A stretch of DNA of 64,000 nt from UBA4636 sp963650915 (GCA_963650915.1 CAVJMJ010000003.1:60031-124030), one strand, 5' to 3'; shown: positions 35,388 through 44,297, counted from the first letter of the stretch. Numbers and translations are program-made. Notes: generated by a model from the letters alone, not told the origin.

Positions 35388-37481
35388 ATGAAGAAACTTA
35401 TTGCAAAAATCGTAACCTTAGTTCTTTCGGTAAGCATCGTTTTGTCGATGTTTGTCGCGTGCGATTGGGTTACGACCGTAGTCGACAGGGATATGAATCA
35501 GGTAGTTGCTACCGTTAATATTTCCAAGAACACAACGGACAGCGAACTTAAAGACAAATTAAACGACGACAAGATTTATAAAAGAGATCTCGTTGCCGGC
35601 TACATGTCTTACGGTTATCAGTACGTAACTTCGCAAGGCTATACCGAAAGCGCGGCGTATAAACTCGTTTTCGACAACCTCGTTTCCAACAAGGTTATAA
35701 CCCAACTTGCAAGATACGAATTGGCAAAAGGTAATTCTGCCATTACGTTAAAGTACGACGTTAACCCCGACAACACCGGTCTTAACGCAGATTACGTAAA
35801 ACATCTTAAATCATACCTTACCGATTACGAATACGCCAACGCTCTTTATCTCGTCAGAAGTTCGGTTAACTCGATGGTAACTTCTTTTGAGGAAACCGAC
35901 GACGATGCCGACGAAACCGAAGACGAAACCTTTACCGCACGCACCACGCCGACTAAAGACAGCGACGAAGATACCGACGAAGAGGCGTTAAAGGCAAGAA
36001 AAGCCACCGAATACGAAATCGAAGTGGTGAAAGCGACTTTAGAGTATGACGAAGCGGAAACCGTTCCCGAGTCCTTTACGACTTTGGTAAATTCGGATCC
36101 TTCCGTTTACGACCTCAACATGTACCTTTACAATAACTATAAAATCGACTTTTCTTCGTCGAGAGAGAGAAAGCAAGGCGCAAGCAAACTTTTCGACTAC
36201 CTCGAAACCAACGGTCTTAACAAAGAAGGCGACAAATGGGCATCGAAGGAATCCGACAGAAAGTCCGACAAGGAAAAATATTACGACGTTAAAGATCCCG
36301 ACAAGTCCCTTAACTGCACTTATTTCGAATATTTGCTTAAGTCTCGTCTTGAAAGCGCACTTATCGGCAGATACGAAGATTCTTTAATCGAAGGCATCGA
36401 AAAAGAAGAACTCGGTAACGACGGTTTGTGGCAACAATATCAAGTAGAATACGCCACTCAGGAAGCGTTATACAGAAACGATATAACCTCTTACGAAACG
36501 GCTTTATCAAGCGCATCCGACACCTCTTTCGTTTTGTACACTCCTTACGAGGGTTCTTACGGTTACGTTACCAACCTTTTGATAGGTTTTTCTGACGAAC
36601 AGTCCCAACTTTTAACCGACTATTCCTCCAAAAAGGGTATTACCGAAGCGGACATCGTAGCATACAGAGCAAGTTTACTTAAGAGTTTGCAAGCTTACGA
36701 TCAAAGAACGACTTGGGTACAATCAAACTACGGTAAGTATACCGAAACGGACGCAAAAGGCACCTTTACCTTTGACGACGATTACAGATTGTCTTCTTTG
36801 GAATCCGTCCAAAACTTTATCGGTACGGTAAAGGCTAAAGACGCAAAAGGCACCGAAACCGAAGACAGTAACGGCGTAAAAAAAGGCGCTTGGAGTTATT
36901 CCGAAGTCACCCCGGAAAAAATCGATTTTGCGACTTTCTACAATAATTATGTTAAGCCCCTTTTAGGCGACGCCAAGTATTTTGAAGAAGACGAAGCCTT
37001 TGGCAAAGTAGAAGAATATTCCGACGAACTTTACAAACAGTTTAACGATTTGTTGTTTGCTTTCAGCACCGATACGGGTTGTCTTAACAAGGAATACGGC
37101 TATTTGTATTCGGCGTTTACTTCCGACACCCAATACGTTGAAGAATTCGCAGCGGCTGCCAAAAAGGTCGTAAGTGAAGGCGTAGGCGCATATACTATCG
37201 TTGCGACGCAGTACGGCTACCACGTAATTATGTGCACCAAGTTGGTTACCACTCCTTACACCGTTGACGAAGCGGGCAAGACTCAGTTTATTGCCGATTT
37301 GGAAACCAAGGGTACTTTGGCTTATAACTATAAAGAAGTTAAAAAGAACGCCGTAGTAAGCACCGAAATCAATAAGTTCGTTGAAAAGAAGATCAATCCT
37401 TACGTAACCGACGACGACGCACAATACGCCGTTACCCGTAACGACAAGGTTTACAAACAACTTATAACCGAAGAAGAATAA
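35388..37481 (+). CDS. PrsA/SurA-like extracytoplasmic foldase lipoprotein
   Basis: A 697-residue exported lipoprotein with lipobox FVAC (modified C25). PrsA-type proteins fold secreted proteins outside the membrane. The C-terminal part (about 560-640: FSTDTG, YGYLYSAF, VGAYTIVATQYGYHVIMCTKLV) resembles a parvulin-type PPIase, with the ending Q(F/Y)GYH(I/V)I typical of the family; its catalytic residues look degenerate. The N-terminal region resembles a SurA_N chaperone module. An Asp/Glu-rich stretch (about 168-205) probably forms a flexible linker. At roughly twice normal PrsA length it has a large central insertion. Placement after mfd matches prsA elsewhere in Firmicutes. Confidence 0.8.
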   Translation: MKKLIAKIVTLVLSVSIVLSMFVACDWVTTVVDRDMNQVVATVNISKNTTDSELKDKLNDDKIYKRDLVAGYMSYGYQYVTSQGYTESAAYKLVFDNLVSNKVITQLARYELAKGNSAITLKYDVNPDNTGLNADYVKHLKSYLTDYEYANALYLVRSSVNSMVTSFEETDDDADETEDETFTARTTPTKDSDEDTDEEALKARKATEYEIEVVKATLEYDEAETVPESFTTLVNSDPSVYDLNMYLYNNYKIDFSSSRERKQGASKLFDYLETNGLNKEGDKWASKESDRKSDKEKYYDVKDPDKSLNCTYFEYLLKSRLESALIGRYEDSLIEGIEKEELGNDGLWQQYQVEYATQEALYRNDITSYETALSSASDTSFVLYTPYEGSYGYVTNLLIGFSDEQSQLLTDYSSKKGITEADIVAYRASLLKSLQAYDQRTTWVQSNYGKYTETDAKGTFTFDDDYRLSSLESVQNFIGTVKAKDAKGTETEDSNGVKKGAWSYSEVTPEKIDFATFYNNYVKPLLGDAKYFEEDEAFGKVEEYSDELYKQFNDLLFAFSTDTGCLNKEYGYLYSAFTSDTQYVEEFAAAAKKVVSEGVGAYTIVATQYGYHVIMCTKLVTTPYTVDEAGKTQFIADLETKGTLAYNYKEVKKNAVVSTEINKFVEKKINPYVTDDDAQYAVTRNDKVYKQLITEEE

Positions 37482-37640
37482 TTTTAAAATATCCAAAAGA
37501 AATATTTTAAAAGTATATTCACGAAGAATATTTTAGAAGAGTATTTGAGAAGTATATTCAAGAAATATATTCAGACGAGCCTTCTGTAGAAGTATCTTAA
37601 AAGGTATTTAAAAGAATCTTCGGTAGAAATATTTAAAGAT
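37482..37640 (+). repeat. degenerate AT-rich repeats after the PrsA-like gene
   Basis: The words AGAAATATTTTA, GAAGTATATTC and GAAGTATCTTAAAAG recur every 15-35 bases with strong drift. No gene is present. Confidence 0.5.
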
Positions 37641-37644
37641 TTAA

Positions 37645-37698
37645 AAACGACCGACGCATATCGATATTTTCCTATCCATAGCGTAACGGTCGTTTTTT
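37645..37698 (+). terminator. terminator of the PrsA-like gene
   Basis: AACGACCG-ACGC pairs with GCGT-aa-CGGTCGTT around an AT-rich loop, followed by six T. Confidence 0.75.
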
Positions 37699-37714
37699 AT
37701 TATAAAAATATAGT

Positions 37715-37749
37715 AAAAGCCCGTTGCAAAGTTTTCGCAACGGGCTTTT
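37715..37749. terminator. bidirectional terminator
   Basis: AAAAGCCCGTTGC (37715-37727) pairs perfectly with GCAACGGGCTTTT (37737-37749). It would stop transcripts from both the PrsA-like gene and the converging leucine-rich-repeat gene. Confidence 0.9.
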
Positions 37750-37761
37750 ACTTTTGTTTTA

Positions 37762-37881
37762 GGTAAATCGGTCGATTGTTTTTATGCTTGCCGTTTTATG
37801 ACGTCGTGGGCAAATCAACCGATTGTTTTCGTGCTTACCGCGTTTTCCGTAATGCCACGGGGAAATTAATCGATTTTTTCC
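37762..37881. repeat. ~50-bp tandem repeat, last unit overlapping a stop codon
   Basis: Units at 37762-37809 and 37810-37860 share AAATC(G/A)(G/A)(T/C)CGATTGTTTT and GCTT(G/A)CCG with a CGTGG/CACGG end; a partial third unit at 37861-37881 covers the final codons of the leucine-rich-repeat gene. Confidence 0.6.
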
Positions 37882-39875
37882 CAAACGGTATAGAGAACTG
37901 TGTTATCGGAAAGGGCTTTGGCTTCTTTCAAAGTTAAAGTGGTTTCGCGTTCCGTAACTTTTTCGTTTTCCGCATAATAACTTATGCGTGAAACTATATT
38001 TTTACCTTCACTGTCGGTTGATAACCCGATAAATTTATATCCCTTTCTGTGTGGCAGAGATAAAGTATGAAAAGAAGGATAATATAAGTAAGTTGTTACA
38101 GGCTCCCCGTCGGGATCGCTTGATATGATTTTATACGCCGAGTATGTTAGCGTAAACGAATGGATGTATTTTTCGTCGCCGTCGTACAAAAACGTACAAC
38201 CGTAAACGACTCCGGTGTTACTTGAAAAGTGCCAACTTTTTTTGCCATCGGTTGCTTGTGCCCACCCTTCGTTATCGACTTTTGCGTCGGTGTAAATAGT
38301 TCCCGTAAAACAGCATTCTCCAATCGTTTTCACCGTAGACGGAAGCACTATTGCCATTAACTCGGCACTGAAAACATGTACGCCGATTTCTTCCACGCTT
38401 TCGGGTATAACTACGTATTCAAGAGCGTTACAGCCTTGAAAAGCATTGTTTCCTATCTTTTTTATTCCGTCGCAAAGATTGATTTCTTTTAGTTTTATAC
38501 AATCTAAAAAGGCTTCATCTTCGATTGATTCTACGTTTTTCGGAATTGTAAATGATTGCAAAGGAATGCTCGCAAAAGCCAAGTTTTCGATAAGTTTCGC
38601 GTTTTCGGGTATAACGCTCGTTTTGCAACCTGCGATAACTGCGTCGTCGAGTTTCCTTACCAAAGTATTATTTTTTGCGTAAAAGAATTCGTTATCGTCA
38701 TCGACCGTTATTTCGGTAATGCCGTCACATCCGTAAGTTATTGCCGTACCGATTGTTTTTACGGTTTTGGGTATTTTTATAGAAGTTAACTCGTCGTCAT
38801 TAAAAAAGACGCGTTCGGATATCTCTTCAAGTCCGTCGTTTAACGTTATTTCCGTCAAATTACCGCATTTGGCAAAAGCGTTTGCACCTATAATTTTTAC
38901 GTTTGCGGGTACATCGATTTTTTTAAAGGATACTCCGGCAAACGCAAAGTTGTCGATTTCTATAACGCTGTTCGGTATTTCCGTCGTTTTTATTCCGACT
39001 ATCAAAGCTTGGTCGGCTTTACGGATAATCGCATTGTTTTCGCTTTTATATATCGGGTTTTCATTGTCGACGGTTATTTCGGTTAAATCATCGCAAAACG
39101 CAAAAGCCGTCGGCTCGATTTTCGTAACGCTTGAAGGAATCGATACTTTTGTCAATTTTGAATTATTAAAAGCTAAACCACTTATTTCGGTAAGTTCGGC
39201 GTTAAATTCTATAGCGGTAATGGCGGTATTTTCAAACACCTCTTTATTAATTTTTTTTAACTCTTCGGGTATGCGAACTCTTTTTAAGTTGGTACAGTCT
39301 TTAAAAGCTCTTGTCTCGATTATCGTTATGCCGTCGTGGATTAAAACAGAAGTCAAATTTACCGCACCGCAAAAGGCATAGTCATCCATCGACGGAAAGC
39401 CTATCATGGTTACCTTTTTACCGTCGGGAGAGGCTTCGGGAATAATAAGTTTTCCTTTAATCTTTGCGGGATCGGTCGCAAAAACCATGCATTCGTCACT
39501 GTTTTGTATTGGCGAAAACGACAAGTCGTGTTCGCTGTAAACGTTGTAACTAATCGGAAGGGAAAATTCGGAGTCGAAAGTGTTTTTTAAATCGCCCAAT
39601 GCACAAACTTTTATTTCATAAGTTTTATATTCGTTAAAAATTTCAAATAAATCAAAGGTAGGGGACTTCGTTTCGTATTCACTTCCGTCAACGGATATCA
39701 GGTAACTTTCGGCACCGTCTACCTCGTTAAAGGTTAATATTTCGTCTTCAATTTTTAAACCGTCCGGTGTTTTTAAAACGCCGTCGTCACTACAACCCGA
39801 CGAGGATATGACAACCGTTGCAATAAAAATTACCGTGGCTATCGTCAGTAGTAATATTTTTTTGTTTTTTGACAT
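37866..39875 (-). CDS. BspA-type leucine-rich repeat lipoprotein
   Basis: A 669-residue surface lipoprotein: hydrophobic signal ending in SSSGC with modified C28. From about residue 130 to 540 it carries more than ten BspA-type (LRR_5) repeats of about 23 residues, for example LTSVLIHDGITIIETRAFKDC and LTEITLNDGLEEISERVFF. Such repeats mediate surface binding in gut and oral bacteria; the target here is unknown. The C-terminal region has a small beta-rich module ending KGYKFIGLSTDSEGKNI, like InlB-type listeria-bacteroides repeats. The ATG at 39875 has GGAGG 8 bp upstream; a TTG at 39890 is less likely. It has its own promoter with an inverted repeat just downstream. Confidence 0.9.
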   Translation of the reverse strand: MSKNKKILLLTIATVIFIATVVISSSGCSDDGVLKTPDGLKIEDEILTFNEVDGAESYLISVDGSEYETKSPTFDLFEIFNEYKTYEIKVCALGDLKNTFDSEFSLPISYNVYSEHDLSFSPIQNSDECMVFATDPAKIKGKLIIPEASPDGKKVTMIGFPSMDDYAFCGAVNLTSVLIHDGITIIETRAFKDCTNLKRVRIPEELKKINKEVFENTAITAIEFNAELTEISGLAFNNSKLTKVSIPSSVTKIEPTAFAFCDDLTEITVDNENPIYKSENNAIIRKADQALIVGIKTTEIPNSVIEIDNFAFAGVSFKKIDVPANVKIIGANAFAKCGNLTEITLNDGLEEISERVFFNDDELTSIKIPKTVKTIGTAITYGCDGITEITVDDDNEFFYAKNNTLVRKLDDAVIAGCKTSVIPENAKLIENLAFASIPLQSFTIPKNVESIEDEAFLDCIKLKEINLCDGIKKIGNNAFQGCNALEYVVIPESVEEIGVHVFSAELMAIVLPSTVKTIGECCFTGTIYTDAKVDNEGWAQATDGKKSWHFSSNTGVVYGCTFLYDGDEKYIHSFTLTYSAYKIISSDPDGEPVTTYLYYPSFHTLSLPHRKGYKFIGLSTDSEGKNIVSRISYYAENEKVTERETTLTLKEAKALSDNTVLYTVWEKID

Positions 39876-39922
39876 AGTAAATTCCTCCAAATCAAATATT
39901 TAAGCGGCTTGAAAAATAGAGT

Positions 39923-39941
39923 GTGTCTACTATTAAGACAC
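39923..39941 (-). promoter_or_regulatory. inverted repeat at the start of the leucine-rich-repeat transcript
   Basis: GTGTCT (39923-39928) and AGACAC (39936-39941) flank ACTATTA, 12-30 bp downstream of the -10 box. It is positioned like a repressor operator. Confidence 0.45.
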
Positions 39942-39952
39942 TTGTCATCAAT

Positions 39953-39981
39953 ATAATAACACATAAATTTCCATTTGTCAA
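39953..39981 (-). promoter_or_regulatory. predicted promoter of the leucine-rich-repeat lipoprotein
   Basis: Minus-strand TTGACA (39976-39981) and TATTAT (39953-39958), 17 bp apart. Confidence 0.75.
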
Positions 39982-40004
39982 CGATTTTTTATAAAAAACA
40001 AAAC

Positions 40005-40032
40005 GCGTTCGGTTTTTGCAAAAATCGAACGC
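40005..40032 (-). terminator. terminator of the small HTH regulator
   Basis: GCGTTCGATTTTT pairs with AAAAACCGAACGC (13 bp, one wobble) and is followed on the minus strand by a T-rich run. It separates the regulator from the leucine-rich-repeat gene's promoter. Confidence 0.75.
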
Positions 40033-40175
40033 TAATTTTAAATATTAATTCAGTAGAAAAAGTCCTTCTTAACCAAAGAAAAAAAATTGCAAAGAATGTA
40101 GTTTTTCTATAAAGCTAAAAAGTCTAATACAGTAAATCTAATACGGCGTAAAAAGTCTAATTAAGTGTAAAAAGT

Positions 40176-40520
40176 TTAATTCAGTGCGGAAAGTTTTTCT
40201 ATAAGGGCGGTTTTTAAAAGGGGATAGTTTTCGTTATCGACAGAAAAAGAATCTTTTTTAAGAGAGGGGATAATCGACTTTAAAAGTTCGGTTTCCTCTT
40301 TCGTAAAATAGCCGTAGCGTATTTTGTAGTCTTGCGGAACGTAATATCCGCCGTTTCTGCCGTACTCGACGGTAAGCGGTATGCCGGACAGGGTTATTTC
40401 GTCAAGGTAGCGCATGGCGGTGCGCTTGGATACCCCGTAACGATTCATAACGTCTTTTATGGTAATTTTCTTTTTGTTAAGCAATAAAAAAGTAAGGCTT
40501 AAAAGCGTTTGAAGTTTCAA
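40176..40520 (-). CDS. small HTH transcriptional regulator (HTH_11, no sensor domain)
   Basis: A 114-residue protein with an N-terminal winged helix of the HTH_11/DeoR-like type: ITIKDVMNRYGVSKRTAMRYLDEI, then GIPLTVEYGRNGGYYV as the wing. Larger YafY-like relatives continue into a WYL ligand domain; this one stops after about 50 further residues (FTKEETELLKSIIPSL is the beginning of the linker) and lacks WYL. It may be a natural minimal form or an old truncation, since the gene ends cleanly with a terminator. The start is TTG at 40520 with AGGGAG upstream. A regular repeat array lies in its promoter region. Confidence 0.8.
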   Translation of the reverse strand: MKLQTLLSLTFLLLNKKKITIKDVMNRYGVSKRTAMRYLDEITLSGIPLTVEYGRNGGYYVPQDYKIRYGYFTKEETELLKSIIPSLKKDSFSVDNENYPLLKTALIEKLSALN

Positions 40521-40549
40521 AATTTCACTCCCTATATAAACGAGTTTAG

Positions 40550-40716
40550 TTTAAAAACACCAAAGTATTTATAAATATGTTTTTAAAAAACACGGCAAGC
40601 GTGTATAGATATTTTTTAAAAATACCCAAGCGTTTTTAGATATGTTTTTAAAAACACCCGAGTATTTTTAAATATCTTTTTTAAAAACATGACAAGCGTT
40701 TTTTAAATACGTTAAT
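40550..40716. repeat. five-unit 32-33-bp tandem array upstream of the HTH regulator
   Basis: Five units begin TTTAAAAA(C/T)A at 40550, 40582, 40615, 40647 and 40680 and continue as CC-AAGCGT(or AGTAT)-TTTTTA-ATATGT. The spacing is 32-33 bp, about three helical turns. The copies differ by substitutions but keep length, unlike a decaying microsatellite. Confidence 0.7.
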
Positions 40717-40767
40717 ATTATAACTCTTTTTCGTTTTAAAGGTCAATGAAAACGAAGGTTAAAAAAC

Positions 40768-41853
40768 TTACAAGGTGTTCAATATAACCGACGGGTTTTG
40801 AAGGGTTGAAAGTTTTTTCTCTCCGTATTTTAGCAAGACTTCGGCAATGCGTCTGTTACCGCAAAGGTTTTCGCACTTTTTCATATTATTTATATAGTAA
40901 TTTTTTTCGGCGTAAGTTCTGTTGATTTTGTCGAGTAAAAATGAGGGCGAAAGGTTTTCTTCGTATAAAATATTGCACATGCCCCTTTTTAAAAAATAGC
41001 GGGCGTTTAAAATTTGATCGCCTCTCGAGGCTTTTTTGCTGAGCGGAATAAACAACGTCGGAATTTTCAAATTCATAAGTTCAAAGGACGCACCCGCCCC
41101 CGCACGAGACAGGCAAACGTCGCAAACGGAGTAGGCAAGGGAAATATCGTCGAGGTATTTTATCGGAAAATACCCTTTTATTTTTTTGTTTTTTATATCG
41201 TTTGCGCCAACGTGAAGTACGTCGTATTTTTTTAATAAGTCGGGCAATAAGCCCGTTATCGCCTTGTTTATAGTCAAACTGCCCATGCTTCCGCCCATAA
41301 TAAGGAGTACGGGTTTTGTACCTAAAAACCCGAAATATTTTAACGAAGACGGTTTATCGAGGATAAACTCTCTTACGGGCGGACCTGTAAAAATATAATT
41401 TTTTCTGTTTTTAGCGGTGTCTGAAAATGAAGTCAAAACTGACGCGCATTTTTTGGAAACGAGTTTGTTGGCAAGCCCTAAAGTGTAATCCGATTCGTGT
41501 GCGACGACGGGTATTTTTAATTTATACGCCGCAAAAATTACCGGCACGGAAACATATCCGCCTTTTGAAAAGATTACATCGGGTTTTAATTGTTTTAATA
41601 TTTTTTCGGCTTCCTTAATGCCTTTTAGCACTTTTGAAAAAACAGTTAAATTATCGACGGAAAAATAACGCTTTAATTTTGCCGTCGTAATGCCGTAATA
41701 TTTGAAAGTTTTGCTCATAACGGGTTCTTCCGTCCCGCCTAAGGAGCCTATATAATAAAAATTATCGAAATTGTTTTTAATGTAAGGGTAAATTGCAAGA
41801 TGCGGAAGGGCGTGCCCCAAAGTTCCTCCGCCGGTTAACACGATTGATTTCAT
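40768..41853 (-). CDS. murG: MurG-like UDP-N-acetylglucosamine transferase
   Basis: Adds GlcNAc to lipid I to make lipid II for peptidoglycan. The 361-residue GT-B protein has the N-terminal GGGTLGHALPHLA (acceptor side, conserved H), FSKGGYVSVPVIFAA, VAHESDYTLGLANK, MGGSMGSLTIN and the C-terminal donor site SRAGAGASFELMNLKIPTLFIPL. It is outside any dcw-type division cluster and slightly divergent (GTLGH for GTGGH), so it might be a second copy. No ribosome site is seen before the ATG. A nearly complete copy of the dispersed element lies in frame at 41236-41263. Confidence 0.88.
   Translation of the reverse strand: MKSIVLTGGGTLGHALPHLAIYPYIKNNFDNFYYIGSLGGTEEPVMSKTFKYYGITTAKLKRYFSVDNLTVFSKVLKGIKEAEKILKQLKPDVIFSKGGYVSVPVIFAAYKLKIPVVAHESDYTLGLANKLVSKKCASVLTSFSDTAKNRKNYIFTGPPVREFILDKPSSLKYFGFLGTKPVLLIMGGSMGSLTINKAITGLLPDLLKKYDVLHVGANDIKNKKIKGYFPIKYLDDISLAYSVCDVCLSRAGAGASFELMNLKIPTLFIPLSKKASRGDQILNARYFLKRGMCNILYEENLSPSFLLDKINRTYAEKNYYINNMKKCENLCGNRRIAEVLLKYGEKKLSTLQNPSVILNTL
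41236..41263 (-). repeat. dispersed element inside murG
   Basis: On the coding strand GATAACGGGCTTATTG then CCCGACTTATT, encoding AITGLLPDLL. The core has TATTG instead of TATAG. Confidence 0.6.
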
Positions 41854-41923
41854 AATATATATTATGTTTTAATCGCTCAAAATTTAAACAAGTGAAAATT
41901 ACGAGGAATTTTTAAAAAAGGTC

Positions 41924-41952
41924 TTGAAAACCGTCGAAAGATGGTGTACAAT
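41924..41952 (+). promoter_or_regulatory. predicted promoter of glpK, giving a leaderless mRNA
   Basis: TTGAAA (41924-41929) and TACAAT (41947-41952) are 17 bp apart. Only 6 bp separate the -10 box from the ATG at 41959, so transcription would start at or next to the A of the start codon. Confidence 0.65.
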
Positions 41953-41958
41953 ATATCT

Positions 41959-43398
41959 ATGAGCAAAATTATAGGTATTGACGCGGGTACGACTTCCGTT
42001 CGTTCCGCATGTTACGACACGAAAACAGGCAAACTTAAAATAGTAAAGCAAAAGTCTGTCGATCAGTATTATCCTCACCTCGGCTGGGTGGAGGAAGACG
42101 CCGAGGAAATCTTTTTATCGACGCTTTTATGTCTTAACGATGCTTTGGACTATGCAAAACTGAGGGCAAAGGGTATCGGCATAACCAACATGCGCGAAAC
42201 CGTTATCGCCTGGGATAAATATACGCAAAAACCCCTCTATAGGGCGATTATCTGGCAATGCAGGCGCACGAAAGAGTATTGCGAAAGTTTATCTTCCGCC
42301 CAAAAAGCCATGATAAAGGAAAAGACGGGGCTTGTAGTCGACGCTTACTTTTCGGCAAGCAAAATGCGGTGGCTTATAGATAACGTCGAAGAGGTAAAAG
42401 AAGCCTTAAAGGAAAACCGCCTTATGATGGGCACCGTCGACAGTTACCTTATTTACAGGCTTACCGAGGGAAGAAGTTTCGTAACGGACGTCACAAACGC
42501 ATCGAGGACAATGCTTTTTAACCTCGAAACCCTCGATTACGACGACGAACTTTTGAAACTTTTCGACATCCCGCGTAAAGTTTTGCCCGATATTATAGAC
42601 AACGACCAAATTGCGGGCGAATATAATTATCAAGGCAAAACCTTCCCTATTTGCGGGGTAATAGGCGACCAACAATCTGCCCTTTACGGGCAATGGTGCC
42701 ATGAAGCCGGTACCGGGAAAATTACATACGGCACCGGTATGTTTATCCTCTTTAACACGGGTAGCCTTATAACGAAATCTCAAAGCGGAATAATTTCCAC
42801 CGTCGGTTTTAAGGTGGACGGAAAGGTTAATTACGCTTCCGAAGGCTCGGTGTTTAACGCAGGTACCGCAGTGCAGTGGCTCAGAGATAAAATGGGTATA
42901 ATTACCGACGCAAAGGAAAGCGAAATGCTTGCAAATTCGGTAAAAAGTTCGGACGGCGTATCATTCGTTCCCGCATTCACGGGGCTCGGCGCACCGTTTT
43001 GGAAGCCCGACGCAACTGGGCTTATCACAGGGATAACCCGTGATACATCGCGTGCGCATATCGTCAGAGCGGCACTCGAAGCGATGGCGTTTTCGGCAAG
43101 ACAACTTTTCGCCGTTATGGAAGAGGAAAGCGGTATTAAACTTCAAAAAATACGCGCGGACGGCGGTGCTGCCAAAAACGGATTTTTAATGGGGTTTCAG
43201 GCGGACGAACTTTCCACCGACGTCGAAGTTCCCGTGTGTACGGAATCTACCGTACTCGGCGCAATAAAATTGTGCATAAAGGGACTTAAAATAGAGGATA
43301 CCCAAAAAGAAGAAGAAATAAAAGTATTTAAACCGAGGCAAAGCCACGATACAGAATATAAAAATTGGCTTAAAGCCGTGGAGAGGTGTATTTTATGA
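41959..43398 (+). CDS. glpK: glycerol kinase
   Basis: Phosphorylates glycerol to glycerol 3-phosphate. The 479-residue FGGY-family protein has the start IGIDAGTTSVRSACYD, GITNMRETVIAWDK, the substrate region WQCRRT, GVIGDQQSALYGQ, ITYGTGMFILFNTG and the C-terminal RADGGAAKNGFLMGFQAD. ITNMRET and WQCRRT deviate slightly from the canonical TNQRET and WQDRRT, so related substrates cannot be excluded. A start six codons earlier would overlap the -10 box, so ATG 41959 is chosen. The stop overlaps the next start (ATGA). The pair would release and trap glycerol from monoglycerides. Confidence 0.92.
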   Translation: MSKIIGIDAGTTSVRSACYDTKTGKLKIVKQKSVDQYYPHLGWVEEDAEEIFLSTLLCLNDALDYAKLRAKGIGITNMRETVIAWDKYTQKPLYRAIIWQCRRTKEYCESLSSAQKAMIKEKTGLVVDAYFSASKMRWLIDNVEEVKEALKENRLMMGTVDSYLIYRLTEGRSFVTDVTNASRTMLFNLETLDYDDELLKLFDIPRKVLPDIIDNDQIAGEYNYQGKTFPICGVIGDQQSALYGQWCHEAGTGKITYGTGMFILFNTGSLITKSQSGIISTVGFKVDGKVNYASEGSVFNAGTAVQWLRDKMGIITDAKESEMLANSVKSSDGVSFVPAFTGLGAPFWKPDATGLITGITRDTSRAHIVRAALEAMAFSARQLFAVMEEESGIKLQKIRADGGAAKNGFLMGFQADELSTDVEVPVCTESTVLGAIKLCIKGLKIEDTQKEEEIKVFKPRQSHDTEYKNWLKAVERCIL

Positions 43399-44297
43399 AC
43401 AGATTAACTTTAAACGCATTTGACGGAAAGCAAATTTCATACGTAGAATGGTATGTCGAGCAACCCAAAGCCGTCGTTTTGATTGCTCACGGAATGTGCG
43501 AACATATTATGCGCTACGAGCATATTGCCGAAAGCCTTAACAACGCCGGTTATCTTGCCGTCGGTGACGACCACAGGGGTCACGGCACTACCGATAAAGA
43601 TAATTTCGGGTACTCGGAGGGCGATATGTACCACGATACATTAAAAGATATGGCTACCCTTTGTAAAATTTACAGAGAAAAGTACCCCGATTTAAAAATC
43701 ATATTGTTTTCGCACAGTTACGGCTCGTTTTTGTCTCAGCGGTTTATCGAAGAATATAACGAGTGTATCGACGGCGTAATTTTGGGCGGAAGTGCTAATA
43801 TGAAGGGTGCTTTACCCGTGTTGGGCGGAATTATCGCAGGCATAGGTTGCACCTTTAAAGGCAAAGACAAACCCGCAAAACTTCTTCACAACATGACTTT
43901 CGAAGCCTATAAAAAGCACCTCGGCATAGATTCCTTCGTTTCCACTATCGAATCGGAAGCAAAACGTTACGACGACGACCCTCAGTGCGGGTTCGTTTGC
44001 TCGTATAATTTTTACAAGTGCTTCTTTAAAGGTTTAAGAGAGATTTACAAAAAGAAAAATCTTGCAAAACTTAACAAAAACATGCCCATGCTTATTATAA
44101 GCGGTGCAAACGATCCCGTCGGCGGGTATTCAAAACTTACGACGAAACTTTATTATTTGTATAAAGAACAGGGCGTAAAAGACGTAACCCTTAAACTTTA
44201 CGACGGAGTTTTGCACGAGTTTTTAAACGACGTGTCTAAAGAAGAATCCACACGCGATATTATAGAGTTCTGCGATAAAGTGGTAGGCGATAAGTAA
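43395..44297 (+). CDS. alpha/beta hydrolase, monoglyceride-lipase/lysophospholipase-like
   Basis: A 300-residue Hydrolase_4-family serine esterase without signal peptide. HGMCEH forms the oxyanion region, DDHRGHG follows, and the nucleophile elbow is FSHSYGSF (GxSxG variant HSYGS). The acid ISGANDPVGG and histidine LHEFLND complete the triad. Family members cleave monoglycerides or lysophospholipids. GGAGAGG precedes the ATG, which overlaps the glpK stop. Coupled to glycerol kinase, it probably feeds glycerol into glycerol 3-phosphate. Confidence 0.88.
   Translation: MNRLTLNAFDGKQISYVEWYVEQPKAVVLIAHGMCEHIMRYEHIAESLNNAGYLAVGDDHRGHGTTDKDNFGYSEGDMYHDTLKDMATLCKIYREKYPDLKIILFSHSYGSFLSQRFIEEYNECIDGVILGGSANMKGALPVLGGIIAGIGCTFKGKDKPAKLLHNMTFEAYKKHLGIDSFVSTIESEAKRYDDDPQCGFVCSYNFYKCFFKGLREIYKKKNLAKLNKNMPMLIISGANDPVGGYSKLTTKLYYLYKEQGVKDVTLKLYDGVLHEFLNDVSKEESTRDIIEFCDKVVGDK

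Noticed and set aside
38446..39381. plus-strand frames opposite the leucine-rich-repeat gene
   Set aside because: They are shadows of a repetitive coding sequence and have no start signals.
40550..40716. Possible CRISPR array
   Set aside because: Units are contiguous and diverged with no unique spacers between conserved repeats, and no cas gene is in the window. The same reasoning excludes the arrays at 62562-63182.
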